Of a stretch of DNA of 64,000 bases, positions 8,269-17,023 are shown piece after piece. The notes under the pieces were generated by a model that was not told the DNA's origin, searched no databases, and saw nothing but the letters and a program-made list of their open reading frames with translations. Where the stretch lies: assembly GCF_003352065.1 (NCBI RefSeq), contig NZ_CP025803.1, positions 186,001 to 250,000 on the forward strand, written 5' to 3'. Each line of letters begins with the position of its first letter. Position 1 is the first letter of the stretch. Source of the stretch: Sulfitobacter sp. SK011 (GTDB taxonomy: Bacteria > Pseudomonadota > Alphaproteobacteria > Rhodobacterales > Rhodobacteraceae). The position numbers were made by a program, and so were the translations under genes.

Positions 8269-9962
8269 GCGTCGGTATTGTCATGCTCGTCCACACTGCG
8301 CTGGGGCGCGCCGAACAGGTCGCCCGACATTGGGCAGCGGCGGGTTGCCCGGTTGTGATCCACATCGACAAAAGCGTGCCGCGCCGGACCCATGATGCAT
8401 TCATATCGGCGTTGTCCGATTTGGACGCGATCGAATATTCAAAACGATACCGTTGTGAATGGGGCACATGGGGCATCGTTGCGGCGTCTCAGGCGGCGTC
8501 AGAGATGATGCTCGCCAGCTTTCCACAGGTTCGGCATGTGTATCTGGCATCAGGGTCGTGTCTGCCGCTTCGGCCAGTCGAAGAACTGATTGATTATCTG
8601 GATCAACGCCCCCGCACTGACTTTATCGAAAGCGCCACGACCTCCGATGTCCCCTGGACTGTTGGCGGGTTGGATGAGGAACGGTTTACCTTAAGATTCC
8701 CGGTGTCATGGAAAAAGAACCGCTTCTTTTTTGATCGCATTGTGGAGCTTCAGCGACGTCTGGGTCTGCGCCGCAAAATGCCAAACGGAATTGTGCCCCA
8801 CATGGGGTCACAATGGTGGTGTTTGTCCCGGCAAACGCTTTCCGCGATCCTTCAAGACCCGGAACGATCAACCTACGACAAGTTTTTCAAACAGGTCTGG
8901 ATCCCTGATGAATCGTATTTTCAGACGCTGGCACGGCAATATTCAACCAAAATTGAAAGCCGGTCTTTGACATTGTCCAAATTCGACTTTCAGGGCAAAC
9001 CGCATATTTTCTACGATGATCACCTGCAACTTTTGCGTCGGTCAGATTGCTTTGTCGCGCGCAAGATATGGCCCTATGCGGATCGTCTGTATGAGGCGTT
9101 TTTGACCGATGCTGCCGGTGCGATGAAGAAGACCGAACCGAACCCCGGCAAGATTGACCGCATTTTTGCCAAGGCGGTCGAACGTCGGACGCGGGGGCGG
9201 TCTGGTTTGTATATGCAAAGCAGATTTCCAAATGAAGATTGGGAAAACGGCGTTACGGCGGCACCCTATTCCATGTTCCAGGGCTTTACCGATCTGTTTG
9301 AGAATTTTGAACCGTGGCTGGCCAAGGCAACGGGTGCGCGGGTGCATGGCCATTTATTTGCCAAGGACGCAGTCTATTACGCTGATGGACAGTCGGCGAT
9401 TAATGGTGCGCTGGCAAGTTCCGCGACCTTGCGCGACTATAACAACAAGGGATTTCTGACCAACCTGATCTGGAACACCCGCGGGGAACGGCAATGCTTT
9501 CAGTTTGGTCCGGCCGATAATCAGGACATCAACTGGCGTGTGGCCAAGGACCCGAACGCGCAAGTGTCGGTGATCACGGGTGCCTGGGCGGTGCCCTTGT
9601 TCCGGTCGAACCTTGATTTTGCTGAAATCAGAAGCACCGCGGCAAAACTGCAGAAGATTGAAAGCGAACATATGGATGTTTTGCGGTCGCCTTACACCAA
9701 GGCCCGTGTGCGCATCTGGACCATGGCAGAGTTTATCGAGGCCCCAATGGAGCCTTTGCAGGGTATCCTTGACGAGATCGGGCGCATGAAGCTGCGTCGG
9801 CTGTCAGAGGCCCCCAGAATGGCCGATCTCAACGGATTTGGTCAATTCCTGCAGAACCTCAAGAATCAGGGTATGCACCCGTATCTGATGGGCGACTTTC
9901 CGGCCGAACGGGGGATTGATACGCCGCGAAAGACGACGCGCAAACCTTACATGGTGCAGTAA
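8265..9962 (+). CDS. Branch-type beta-1,6-N-acetylglucosaminyltransferase-like protein
   Basis: A 565-residue protein whose first 280 or so residues resemble the core-2/I-branching (GT14) family: GIVMLVHTALGRAEQVARHW, WGTWGIVAAS, YLASGSCLPLRP, then VPHMGSQWWCLSRQT and IPDESYFQTL. The remaining half is a conserved extension found with this domain in Rhodobacteraceae (the family called DUF5928, from memory). It is expected to work in the cytosol on an envelope glycan. It overlaps the preceding gene by four bases and is followed four bases later by a sulfotransferase, suggesting glycan branching followed by sulfation. Activity and acceptor are inferred only from the family. Confidence 0.82.
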   Translation: MSVGIVMLVHTALGRAEQVARHWAAAGCPVVIHIDKSVPRRTHDAFISALSDLDAIEYSKRYRCEWGTWGIVAASQAASEMMLASFPQVRHVYLASGSCLPLRPVEELIDYLDQRPRTDFIESATTSDVPWTVGGLDEERFTLRFPVSWKKNRFFFDRIVELQRRLGLRRKMPNGIVPHMGSQWWCLSRQTLSAILQDPERSTYDKFFKQVWIPDESYFQTLARQYSTKIESRSLTLSKFDFQGKPHIFYDDHLQLLRRSDCFVARKIWPYADRLYEAFLTDAAGAMKKTEPNPGKIDRIFAKAVERRTRGRSGLYMQSRFPNEDWENGVTAAPYSMFQGFTDLFENFEPWLAKATGARVHGHLFAKDAVYYADGQSAINGALASSATLRDYNNKGFLTNLIWNTRGERQCFQFGPADNQDINWRVAKDPNAQVSVITGAWAVPLFRSNLDFAEIRSTAAKLQKIESEHMDVLRSPYTKARVRIWTMAEFIEAPMEPLQGILDEIGRMKLRRLSEAPRMADLNGFGQFLQNLKNQGMHPYLMGDFPAERGIDTPRKTTRKPYMVQ

Positions 9963-9965
9963 CGG

Positions 9966-11393
9966 ATGAGCGCCAGATTTGATTCATTCGTGGTGTTTGC
10001 AGAAATGCGCACGGGGTCGAACTTTCTTGAGGCCAACCTGAACGCCTTTGCTGGCATCGCCTGTCATGGTGAGGCGTTTAACCCGCATTTTTTAGGGTAT
10101 CCGCAGAATGAGCCGATTCTGGGCGTCGATCTGGCCAAACGAGATGCTGATCCGGGTGCGTTGTTAAGTGCAATTCGCGATGATCCCACAGCTCTTAGCG
10201 GATTTCGGTATTTCCATGATCATGATCCAAGGGTGCTTGATGCGATTGTCGATGATCCGCGTTGTGCCAAGATCGTTCTGACCCGAAATCCCGTTGACAG
10301 CTATGTGAGCTGGAAGATTGCCCAGGCAACGGGACAATGGAAATTGACCGATATGAAGGCACATAAGTCGGCGCAGGCGGTGTTTGACAGTGGCGAATTT
10401 GAAGCCCACCTTGAGGCGCTTCAGGCATTTCAGTTGCTTTTACTGAACAGATTGCAAACCACTGGCCAGACCGCGTTTTACGTGGCGTATGAGGATTTGC
10501 AGAGCGTCGAGGTCATGAACGGGTTGGCCAAGTATCTGGGTTTGGATGAAACACTGGAGTCGCTTGACAAGAACCTGAAAAAGCAAAATCCAAGTCCGGT
10601 TTCCGCCAAGGTCAGCAATTACGACCATATGGTACGGGCGCTGTCGCGTCTGGATCGGTTTGACCTGACACGCACGCCGAACTTCGAACCACGGCGCGGG
10701 CCAAATGTGCCGTCCTATGTTGTCGCCGCTGAATCCTCTTTGGTCTATATGCCCCTGCGCAGTGGTCCGCAGGCCCAGGTGCTGGAGTGGATGGCGGCAC
10801 TGGACGGCGTTTCAAAGAGTGAGTTGCAGACCAAACTGTCGCAAAAGGATTTGCGACAGTGGAAACGCAAACACCCCGGACACCGCAGCTTTACGGTATT
10901 GCGGCATCCGGTGCAGCGGGCGCATGATGCGTTTTGCCGTCATATTCTGACCACCGGCAAGGGCAGCTACCTGCAGCTGCGCAACACCCTGGTGCGGCGC
11001 TACAAGATGCCGTTGCCAGCGGGTGCACCGGATGAGACCTATGACCTTGCGGCGCACCGCGCTGCTTTTGCGGCGTTTCTGACCTTTCTGAAAGGGAATC
11101 TGTCAGGGCAAACCGCGATCCGTGTTGATCCGGCGTGGTGTACGCAGGCGCAGGCGATCATGGGATTTGGCGAACTATGCTTGCCAGACCGGATCATCCG
11201 TGAGGCCGATATGGCCGGGGAATTGCGAGAGATCGCACAGGCCTTGGGGCGCGCGGACGCGCCTGAACTGGGCGCGAGTCAACTGGACCAGCCTTTTGAG
11301 TTGGCCATGATTTACGACGACGAGATAGAGAAACTGACGGCTGAGGCGTACCAGCGCGACTATGTCATGTTTGGATTTGCGCGCTGGGCCTGA
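9966..11393 (+). CDS. Two-domain PAPS-dependent sulfotransferase (NodH-like)
   Basis: A 475-residue protein with two sulfotransferase-like halves. The N-terminal half has EMRTGSNFLEANL (5'-phosphosulfate loop) and KIVLTRNPVDSYVSWK (3'-phosphate-binding motif), as in NodH-type enzymes. The C-terminal half, from about residue 255, has FTVLRHPVQRAHDAF and ends in YQRDYVMFGFARW, as in the Sulfotransfer_2 family; its expected 5' loop is weak (MPLRSGPQ). It would move sulfate from PAPS to a sugar of the surface glycan. It is the last plus-strand gene of the cluster and converges on ptsN seven bases away. The C-terminal half may be catalytic or only structural. Confidence 0.82.
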   Translation: MSARFDSFVVFAEMRTGSNFLEANLNAFAGIACHGEAFNPHFLGYPQNEPILGVDLAKRDADPGALLSAIRDDPTALSGFRYFHDHDPRVLDAIVDDPRCAKIVLTRNPVDSYVSWKIAQATGQWKLTDMKAHKSAQAVFDSGEFEAHLEALQAFQLLLLNRLQTTGQTAFYVAYEDLQSVEVMNGLAKYLGLDETLESLDKNLKKQNPSPVSAKVSNYDHMVRALSRLDRFDLTRTPNFEPRRGPNVPSYVVAAESSLVYMPLRSGPQAQVLEWMAALDGVSKSELQTKLSQKDLRQWKRKHPGHRSFTVLRHPVQRAHDAFCRHILTTGKGSYLQLRNTLVRRYKMPLPAGAPDETYDLAAHRAAFAAFLTFLKGNLSGQTAIRVDPAWCTQAQAIMGFGELCLPDRIIREADMAGELREIAQALGRADAPELGASQLDQPFELAMIYDDEIEKLTAEAYQRDYVMFGFARWA

Positions 11394-11400
11394 GAGGCGG

Positions 11401-11865
11401 CTATGCGGCCTGTACTGACTTGTCCTCAGTCAGAATTGTATAAAGCGTTCCGGCCTCTGGGTTCGCGCGCAGTTTGGTGCAGATTGCAGTATCACGCAGA
11501 GTGCGCGCGACCAAAGCCAACGCTTTGAGGTGTTCAACACCAGCATTTTCTGGCGCGAACAAGGCAAAAGCGACATCAACGGGCTGACGGTCAACGGACG
11601 AAAAATCAATCGGCTTGTCGAGCAAAACAAACGCACCAATGACTTCTTCCAGACCGTCCAACCGAGCATGAGGCAATGCAACGCCATGCCCGACACCGGT
11701 TGGCCCCAGAGATTCGCGGGCGATCAACGCCTCGACGACTTCGCTGGCATTCAAGCCATACGCATTGGAAACAAGATCACCAATGTCATGCATCAGGCGT
11801 TTTTTGCTGGAGGCAGACGTCAGTACCTTGACTGCCTCCGGCTTGAGGAGTTTCGCAAAATCCAT
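11401..11865 (-). CDS. ptsN: PTS IIA-like nitrogen regulatory protein
   Basis: A 154-residue EIIA-Ntr protein. The phosphorylatable histidine lies in GVGHGVALPHARLDGL, near residue 66, and the whole protein matches the single-domain family length. It receives phosphate from the nitrogen PTS (PtsP, NPr) and regulates potassium and carbon/nitrogen functions by protein contact. It follows hpf in the conserved lptB-hpf-ptsN order. In enterobacteria rpoN lies between lptB and hpf; it is absent here. Confidence 0.95.
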   Translation of the reverse strand: MDFAKLLKPEAVKVLTSASSKKRLMHDIGDLVSNAYGLNASEVVEALIARESLGPTGVGHGVALPHARLDGLEEVIGAFVLLDKPIDFSSVDRQPVDVAFALFAPENAGVEHLKALALVARTLRDTAICTKLRANPEAGTLYTILTEDKSVQAA

Positions 11866-11910
11866 TTCGCTCGCTCTGCTTTGCGGATGGGCTTGGCCCT
11901 TCCAGTTTGT

Positions 11911-12477
11911 TTATGACGGGTCAATCCAGCCGATGTTCCCGTCTTCACGACGGTAGACGACGTTCAAGCCTTCTTTGTTCTCTTTTCGAAACACCAGCAC
12001 AGGTGCGCCCGCCAATTCCATCTGCATAACTGCTTCGCCGACAGACAAGGTTGCAATCTTTGTCTGCATTTCCGCAATAATCATAGGTTGGAGGGTTTCG
12101 GGTTCCTGTGCGTCTGAATCGCTATCTGATGCGAGGATATAAGTGGACGCGCCAAGAAGTTCAACAGGTTCCGCCCGGTCCTTGTGATGATCTTTCAACC
12201 GTCGCTTGTAACGGCGAAGTTGCTTTTCCATCTTTTCGTTACAATCATCAAATGCGCCATAGATATCAGTGTTATGTGCCTTGGCAGACGCGGTCAGCCC
12301 AGTTGACAGATGTACGGTCGCCTCGCAGACAAATTCATGGGCCGACTTTGAAAATATGACCATCGCATCTGTTGGACGCTCTGAATACTTTTTGACTGAT
12401 ACATCCAGCTCTTGTTTCACGTGGATTTGAAGGGCTTCGCCAATGTCGATCTGTTTGCCGGTGATTTGGTACCGCAT
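11911..12477 (-). CDS. hpf: Ribosome hibernation-promoting factor, long form
   Basis: A 188-residue protein with an N-terminal S30AE domain (residues 1-100, starting MRYQITGKQIDIGEAL) and a C-terminal S30AE_C dimerisation domain ending in NVVYRREDGNIGWIDP. The long form alone promotes 100S ribosome dimers in stationary phase. The linker near residues 105-130 is acidic and variable. It sits 45 bases upstream of ptsN on the same strand. The 249-base gap before it, which contains a stem-loop, probably holds its promoter. Confidence 0.95.
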   Translation of the reverse strand: MRYQITGKQIDIGEALQIHVKQELDVSVKKYSERPTDAMVIFSKSAHEFVCEATVHLSTGLTASAKAHNTDIYGAFDDCNEKMEKQLRRYKRRLKDHHKDRAEPVELLGASTYILASDSDSDAQEPETLQPMIIAEMQTKIATLSVGEAVMQMELAGAPVLVFRKENKEGLNVVYRREDGNIGWIDPS

Positions 12478-12579
12478 ATGGTCTCCTTGTTATTATGGGT
12501 CTGAGGATCAGCAAACGGTCCACGGGCGTGGTGTTTGATCAACTCAGATGCGGAAAAATGGCTTTTCGTTCGGATAATT

Positions 12580-12619
12580 TTTGACCCTGCCTTGGCAGGT
12601 AGGCCGGTGCGGGGTCAAA
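12580..12619. promoter_or_regulatory. Stem-loop in the lptB-hpf intergenic region
   Basis: TTTGACCC (12580-12587) pairs with GGGTCAAA (12612-12619), and a small TGCC/GGCA hairpin (12588-12597) lies inside. Neither side has a clear T-run, so it is not a textbook terminator. It lies about 108 bases beyond the lptB stop and about 100 bases before hpf on the minus strand, and could end lptB transcription or act in the hpf leader. The rest of the 249-base gap shows nothing else I can support. Confidence 0.4.
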
Positions 12620-12726
12620 CAGGAACGAATTGTTACCATAGGTCTATGAGGCCAAGAATTGTGTGAAAAGTCAATGGCAAGCAGGCGCAACCTGAGCGGA
12701 ATTATACTTGCGACGTTAACGAAATG

Positions 12727-13488
12727 TTAAGAAATACGGAAATTGTCACCAAGATAAACCCGACGGACGTTTTCATTCTGAACGACCTCGCTCGGCGTTC
12801 CGGACATCAGGACCTTGCCTTCATGCAAAATATAGGCGCGGTCCACAATTTCCAGTGTTTCTCGTACGTTATGATCGGTGATCAGCACGCCGATGCCCCG
12901 GTTCTTGAGATCAGCAACCAAGTGGCGAATGTCGCCGACAGAGATCGGATCGACGCCCGCAAAAGGTTCATCGAGAAGCAGATATTTGGGATCGGCCGCC
13001 AAACACCGCGCAATTTCAACGCGGCGACGCTCTCCGCCTGACAGGGCCAGCGCGGGCGCGCGGCGCAGGTGTTCGATAGAGAATTCTGACAGCAATTCCT
13101 CGAGCCGCTCGCGCCGTTGGTGCCGAATGGGAACAGAGATATCCAGAATGGCGCTGATGTTGTCCTGAACGGACAGGCCGCGAAAGATGCTCATTTCCTG
13201 CGGTAAATATCCGATGCCAAGCTGTGCCCGCCGGTACATAGGCAATGTCGTGACATCTTTGCCGTCCACGGTGACAGTGCCGCCCTCTGGTGTGACAAGG
13301 CCCGCGATGGCGTAAAATGTTGTGGTCTTTCCCGACCCGTTGGGGCCCAGAAGTGCGACAACCTCTCCTCTGTCGAGATGCATCGAAAAGTCTCTGATCA
13401 CGATCTTTTTGCGGTAAGATTTGCGCAGATGCTCAATCTTCAGGCCCAAAGAGCCCTGTGCAATCTTAAGATCGGGCGGGGAAGGCAT
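12727..13488 (-). CDS. lptB: LPS export ABC transporter ATP-binding protein
   Basis: A 253-residue ATPase that powers LPS extraction from the inner membrane with LptFG. It shows Walker A GPNGSGKTTTFY, the ABC signature LSGGERRRVEIARCL, Walker B YLLLDEPFAGVDP and the switch histidine in ITDHNV. Length is typical. Its ATG overlaps the lptA stop as TGATG. The lptC-lptA-lptB order is conserved in proteobacteria, and LptFG would be encoded elsewhere. Confidence 0.97.
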   Translation of the reverse strand: MPSPPDLKIAQGSLGLKIEHLRKSYRKKIVIRDFSMHLDRGEVVALLGPNGSGKTTTFYAIAGLVTPEGGTVTVDGKDVTTLPMYRRAQLGIGYLPQEMSIFRGLSVQDNISAILDISVPIRHQRRERLEELLSEFSIEHLRRAPALALSGGERRRVEIARCLAADPKYLLLDEPFAGVDPISVGDIRHLVADLKNRGIGVLITDHNVRETLEIVDRAYILHEGKVLMSGTPSEVVQNENVRRVYLGDNFRIS

Positions 13489-13991
13489 CAGTTTTTGCTG
13501 CCAGTCTGCAAAATGGTTTTTACGCGGCCAGACATCTGCGCTGTCCCGTCTGACAACCGCACAGACATCTTGTCGGCGCTTAACGCACTCGCCCCCTGGG
13601 CAAGCAGAACATTCCCGGACATCACGATAGTGCCATCATCAATGTCATAATCCGCGCGCTCTGATTCGGCGGCGTCCGGGCCAGAGACCAATGTGACCCC
13701 GCCTGTCGCCTCCAGCCTTGCAATGCCCTGATTTTCGGCCCGGTAAACGACCAGCACGCGGGCCGCAGACAGGCGCATTTCACCCTGACCAATCAGGACA
13801 TTACCGGTAAAAATCGCCGTGCCTGTTGATTGATCGACGGAAAGGTTGTCGGCGGTGACTTCAACCGGTTGGTTGGTGTCCTGCCGGATTGTGCCAAAGG
13901 CCACGCTCGTCCCTTGTGCGAAAACAGGTACAGTTTGAACAGCCAGAAAAATCGGCAGCAGTAGAATTCGCAAATGTTTCACGGTGGTCAC
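13488..13991 (-). CDS. lptA: LPS transport periplasmic protein LptA
   Basis: A 167-residue OstA-like protein with a signal peptide (LRILLLPIFLAVQTVPVFA) followed by beta-jellyroll repeats: ITADNLSVDQ-type strands with QSTGTAIFTGNV and GEMRLSAARVLV. LptA bridges the periplasm between LptC and LptD. The start is a GTG at 13991 that overlaps the lptC stop (GTGA); a second GTG three codons later is possible. It overlaps lptB by one base. Confidence 0.92.
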   Translation of the reverse strand: MTTVKHLRILLLPIFLAVQTVPVFAQGTSVAFGTIRQDTNQPVEVTADNLSVDQSTGTAIFTGNVLIGQGEMRLSAARVLVVYRAENQGIARLEATGGVTLVSGPDAAESERADYDIDDGTIVMSGNVLLAQGASALSADKMSVRLSDGTAQMSGRVKTILQTGSKN

Positions 13992-14596
13992 TCTTTTACC
14001 TGTTTTGGCGTGTATATCAGTTTCACCCCATTTGTGAAAATCAATTGGGCGGGTTTTCCCTTGTCTGACGATGTCATCACCATGCTACCTGCGTTTAAGT
14101 TGCCGGCAGGGCCTGTTGCTTCAACCGGGCCGGGTGATTTCAGGTTCAGAACAGATAGTTGCGAGATCAATTTGTCGGAAATAATGCGAAACTGTGTTGA
14201 AGTTGTTATCACGACATCCCCGACCAGCTCAGCGATGTCTTTTGCAATGTCAAATTCAGCGATCTCGGCTGTGACCGTCACTTTGGACCCGTCCACGATA
14301 TTGACGACAAGTTCGACATCCTCGGCCCGGTTGGACGCCACCTGGCCATCGGGTGTCTTGAGCGTTTCAGCCGAAAATGAAATCAGATCGCCAGAGGCCG
14401 TTGTGCCAGAGAAAAACGGGCCTGTTACCTGCTGATTGCGCAGCCGGTCCTGGATTTCCCTGTCCGCGAAAGGGATTACCGTTTCAGGATCAATGGCCCG
14501 TGACAGCAGAAAGAGGGTCGACAACAAAGCCAACGCAGCCAGCGGCAGCAGAACCTTGAGCCAGGACACCCACCTTGAATAGCTGTCTGCGTGCAT
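13988..14596 (-). CDS. lptC: LPS export ABC transporter periplasmic protein LptC
   Basis: A bitopic protein of about 202 residues with one membrane anchor (LLPLAALALLSTLFLLS near residues 18-35) and a periplasmic OstA-like jellyroll. It receives LPS from LptB2FG and passes it to LptA. I start it at ATG 14596 (MHADSYSRW), because the longer frame from 14683 would overlap the kdsD coding end without family character. This leaves seven bases after the kdsD stop. Sequence conservation is low in this family; the position between kdsD and lptA supports the call. Confidence 0.88.
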   Translation of the reverse strand: MHADSYSRWVSWLKVLLPLAALALLSTLFLLSRAIDPETVIPFADREIQDRLRNQQVTGPFFSGTTASGDLISFSAETLKTPDGQVASNRAEDVELVVNIVDGSKVTVTAEIAEFDIAKDIAELVGDVVITTSTQFRIISDKLISQLSVLNLKSPGPVEATGPAGNLNAGSMVMTSSDKGKPAQLIFTNGVKLIYTPKQVKE

Positions 14597-14603
14597 GGCA
14601 ACG

Positions 14604-15566
14604 TTACCCCAGCCCAACCCGCAAACAGTCGTGGATATGAAGAAGTCCAACAGGAATGGTGGGCTGATCCGGATCGACAACAAGGAGGCAGGTGATCTTG
14701 CGGTTGTTCATGATCCCAACCGCTTTTTCCGCCAGTGCGTTTGGATCAATGGTAACAGGCGATGCCGTCATCACATCCTTGGCAGTTTTGGATGCCAGCC
14801 CGTCCATATGACGGCTGAGATCACCATTGGTGATGATCCCTTGTATGTGGCCGTTATTGTCCGTCACACAGACAACGCCAAATCCCTTGCCGCCAATTTC
14901 CCGCAAGACGTCTGCCATTGTCGCATCAACCGTCGTCAAAGGAATGCCGGAACCCGTATGCATCAGGTCCCCCACCCGCGACAGCCGCGCACCAAGTTTA
15001 CCACCGGGGTGAAAGTCGCGGAAATGTTCGGCTGTGAATTGACGGTTTTCCATCAATGCAACGGCCAAGGCGTCACCCATCGCAAGGGTCAGGGTGGTTG
15101 ACGTGGTGGGCACAATCCCTGTCCCGCAAGCTTCGCCCAATTGTGGCAAGAGCAGTATCACATCACATTGACTGCCCAGACTGCTGGTTTCACGGCTGGT
15201 AATCCCGATCAGCGGAATCGAGAAACGTCGTGAATAGGCAATCAGATTGCCAAGCTCAGGTGCCTCGCCGGAGTTCGAGATGGCCAATATTACATCCGCA
15301 GTGGTGATCATGCCCAGATCGCCATGACTGGCCTCTGCGGGATGCACAAATTGGGCCGGGGTGCCGGTGCTGGCAAAGGTTGCGGCGATCTTGTTGGCGA
15401 TGTGGCCCGATTTTCCGATCCCAGTGACGATCACCCGGCCTTTGGTGGCCATGATCATGTCAATCGCATCGCGGAACCGGGCATCCAGCCCTTCAGCTAA
15501 GGAGTTTAACGCCTTCGCCTCGGTGCGGATCACCCGCCGGGCGGTATCTAGATATGGGGTGTTCAT
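14604..15566 (-). CDS. kdsD: Arabinose-5-phosphate isomerase (KpsF/GutQ family)
   Basis: A 320-residue enzyme converting ribulose-5-phosphate to arabinose-5-phosphate, the first step to Kdo. The N-terminal SIS domain (about residues 35-170) contains GRVIVTGIGKSGHIANKIAA and HPAEASHGDLGM; the C-terminal half has two CBS domains with GIITNGDLSRHM near residue 245. It overlaps the RNase D gene by four bases (ATGA) and precedes lptC, so Kdo synthesis and LPS export share an operon. Confidence 0.95.
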   Translation of the reverse strand: MNTPYLDTARRVIRTEAKALNSLAEGLDARFRDAIDMIMATKGRVIVTGIGKSGHIANKIAATFASTGTPAQFVHPAEASHGDLGMITTADVILAISNSGEAPELGNLIAYSRRFSIPLIGITSRETSSLGSQCDVILLLPQLGEACGTGIVPTTSTTLTLAMGDALAVALMENRQFTAEHFRDFHPGGKLGARLSRVGDLMHTGSGIPLTTVDATMADVLREIGGKGFGVVCVTDNNGHIQGIITNGDLSRHMDGLASKTAKDVMTASPVTIDPNALAEKAVGIMNNRKITCLLVVDPDQPTIPVGLLHIHDCLRVGLG

Positions 15567-16177
15567 GCGTGTGCAAATATATCCGTTTCGGGCCAGCCTT
15601 CTAAGTCAAGGTGGGCACGCATGGGCAGAAAATCAAAGCAGGCCTGTGCGATTTCCATCCGGCCCTCGCGGACAAGGCGCTTGTTCAGCTCGTCGCGCAG
15701 TTCGTGCAGGTATAAAACATCAGACGCTGCATATTCGATCTGCGCCTCGGTCAGGGTTTCAGAGCCCCAATCGCTGGATTGCTGTTGCTTTGAGATGTCG
15801 ACACCCAACAGTTCCTGCAACAGCTTGGCCAACCCATGCCGGTCGGTAAATGTCCGGATCAACCGGCTCGCGATTTTGGTGCAATAGACAGGTGCCGTGA
15901 CGGCCCCAAAGGCATTTTCCATCGCGGCGATGTCAAAGCGCCCGAAATGAAACAGCTTGAGCGTATCTGGATCGGTCAACAGCGCGCAAAGGTTTGGTGC
16001 CTCAGTCTGGCCCTTGGCAACCTGAACGAGATGCGCATTGCCGTCGCCCCCCGACAATTGCACAACACAAAGACGATCCCGGTGCGGATGCAGCCCCATC
16101 GTTTCGCAATCAATGGCAACAACGGGACCCAGATCAAGGTCGTCGGGCAGGTCGTTCTGATACAGATAATTTGTCAT
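15563..16177 (-). CDS. rnd: Ribonuclease D, short form
   Basis: A 204-residue DEDD-type 3'-5' exoribonuclease. The motifs are AIDCETMGL (first D-x-E), FHFGRFDIAAM (second D), and IEYAASDVLYL (Y-x3-D) near residue 160. It lacks the HRDC domains of E. coli RNase D, as is usual in alphaproteobacteria, where this short form trims tRNA and other RNA 3' ends. It is the first gene of the minus-strand run to lptB and overlaps kdsD by ATGA. Confidence 0.92.
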   Translation of the reverse strand: MTNYLYQNDLPDDLDLGPVVAIDCETMGLHPHRDRLCVVQLSGGDGNAHLVQVAKGQTEAPNLCALLTDPDTLKLFHFGRFDIAAMENAFGAVTAPVYCTKIASRLIRTFTDRHGLAKLLQELLGVDISKQQQSSDWGSETLTEAQIEYAASDVLYLHELRDELNKRLVREGRMEIAQACFDFLPMRAHLDLEGWPETDIFAHA

Positions 16178-16231
16178 GCATCACCCTATATCGCGCTTGT
16201 GCGTCATGGGAAAGCGCGCGTTTTGAGGTGG

Positions 16232-17023
16232 TTAAGCAACAGTTTGCTGCCGCATGATGTCGGTAAGCGCGGGTCGGGGAAATTGGGCCAGCATATCGGC
16301 CACCAGCGCATGGCAGGCCAACCCTGGCCAATCCGGCGAGATCAAAGCCCTTGGTAAGCTGGGGTGTTTCAGAACCAATCGACGCCAGTTGTGCACAATA
16401 AGGCACCGCAGGACCGCGGTTTGCAATGGCGATACATGTGCCGGGTCGGGCAAGGCGGCATTAAGATCAGTCAAGGTTTCCAGCAAGTCAGCGTAATGAT
16501 CGCGCAGCCCCTCTGGTTCGATCTGTCTTGGCAACCACTTCGGAACGTTCCCACCTTTCAGGCCAAGGGCACCGTCAGATGCTGGGGCATCCAAGGGGCC
16601 CAAAAACACCCGATTGGTGAGGGAAATAAAGCCTTTGGCCAGCATATGGGCGTGTGTGTCCGCGTTGCTGTCTTCAAGCAGAACCAGTTGCCAGTCCTGA
16701 TCGGACGCGCTGGGCAGAGCATAGATTTTTGGGCTGGCCGCAGCGCTTTCTGTCCGACCTTTTGGGGTCAAGCCATGCTGGCTGATCCGGCCGAATTTCT
16801 GCGACGAGATCCATCCATCGTTGCGCAGACGGTGCAACGCAACACGTGCTGCCTCGGGCTTGACCTGCAGCATGTTCATGATTGCGGTGAGGACAGGACC
16901 ATCAATGACGTCATCCTTGCCCTGAGCCAGATCGCCAAAGAGGCTGATCATCAATGACCAGACCCGTTGCCCGCCCAGATCACGCAGGCCTGCGGTGAAA
17001 CGTATGAAATCGTCAGACTGCAT
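16232..17023 (-). CDS. paaX: Phenylacetate operon repressor PaaX
   Basis: A 263-residue regulator with an N-terminal winged helix (VLTAIMNMLQVKPEAARVALHRLRNDGWI, residues 38-67) and the PaaX central and C-terminal domains (SLPRALISPDWPG and HALVADML near the end). PaaX represses paa genes and is released by phenylacetyl-CoA. It overlaps the paaZ end by 11 bases and is the last gene of the paa operon, so it is likely autoregulated with it. The inverted repeat at 23,945-23,982 before the first gene is a candidate target. Confidence 0.92.
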   Translation of the reverse strand: MQSDDFIRFTAGLRDLGGQRVWSLMISLFGDLAQGKDDVIDGPVLTAIMNMLQVKPEAARVALHRLRNDGWISSQKFGRISQHGLTPKGRTESAAASPKIYALPSASDQDWQLVLLEDSNADTHAHMLAKGFISLTNRVFLGPLDAPASDGALGLKGGNVPKWLPRQIEPEGLRDHYADLLETLTDLNAALPDPAHVSPLQTAVLRCLIVHNWRRLVLKHPSLPRALISPDWPGLACHALVADMLAQFPRPALTDIMRQQTVA

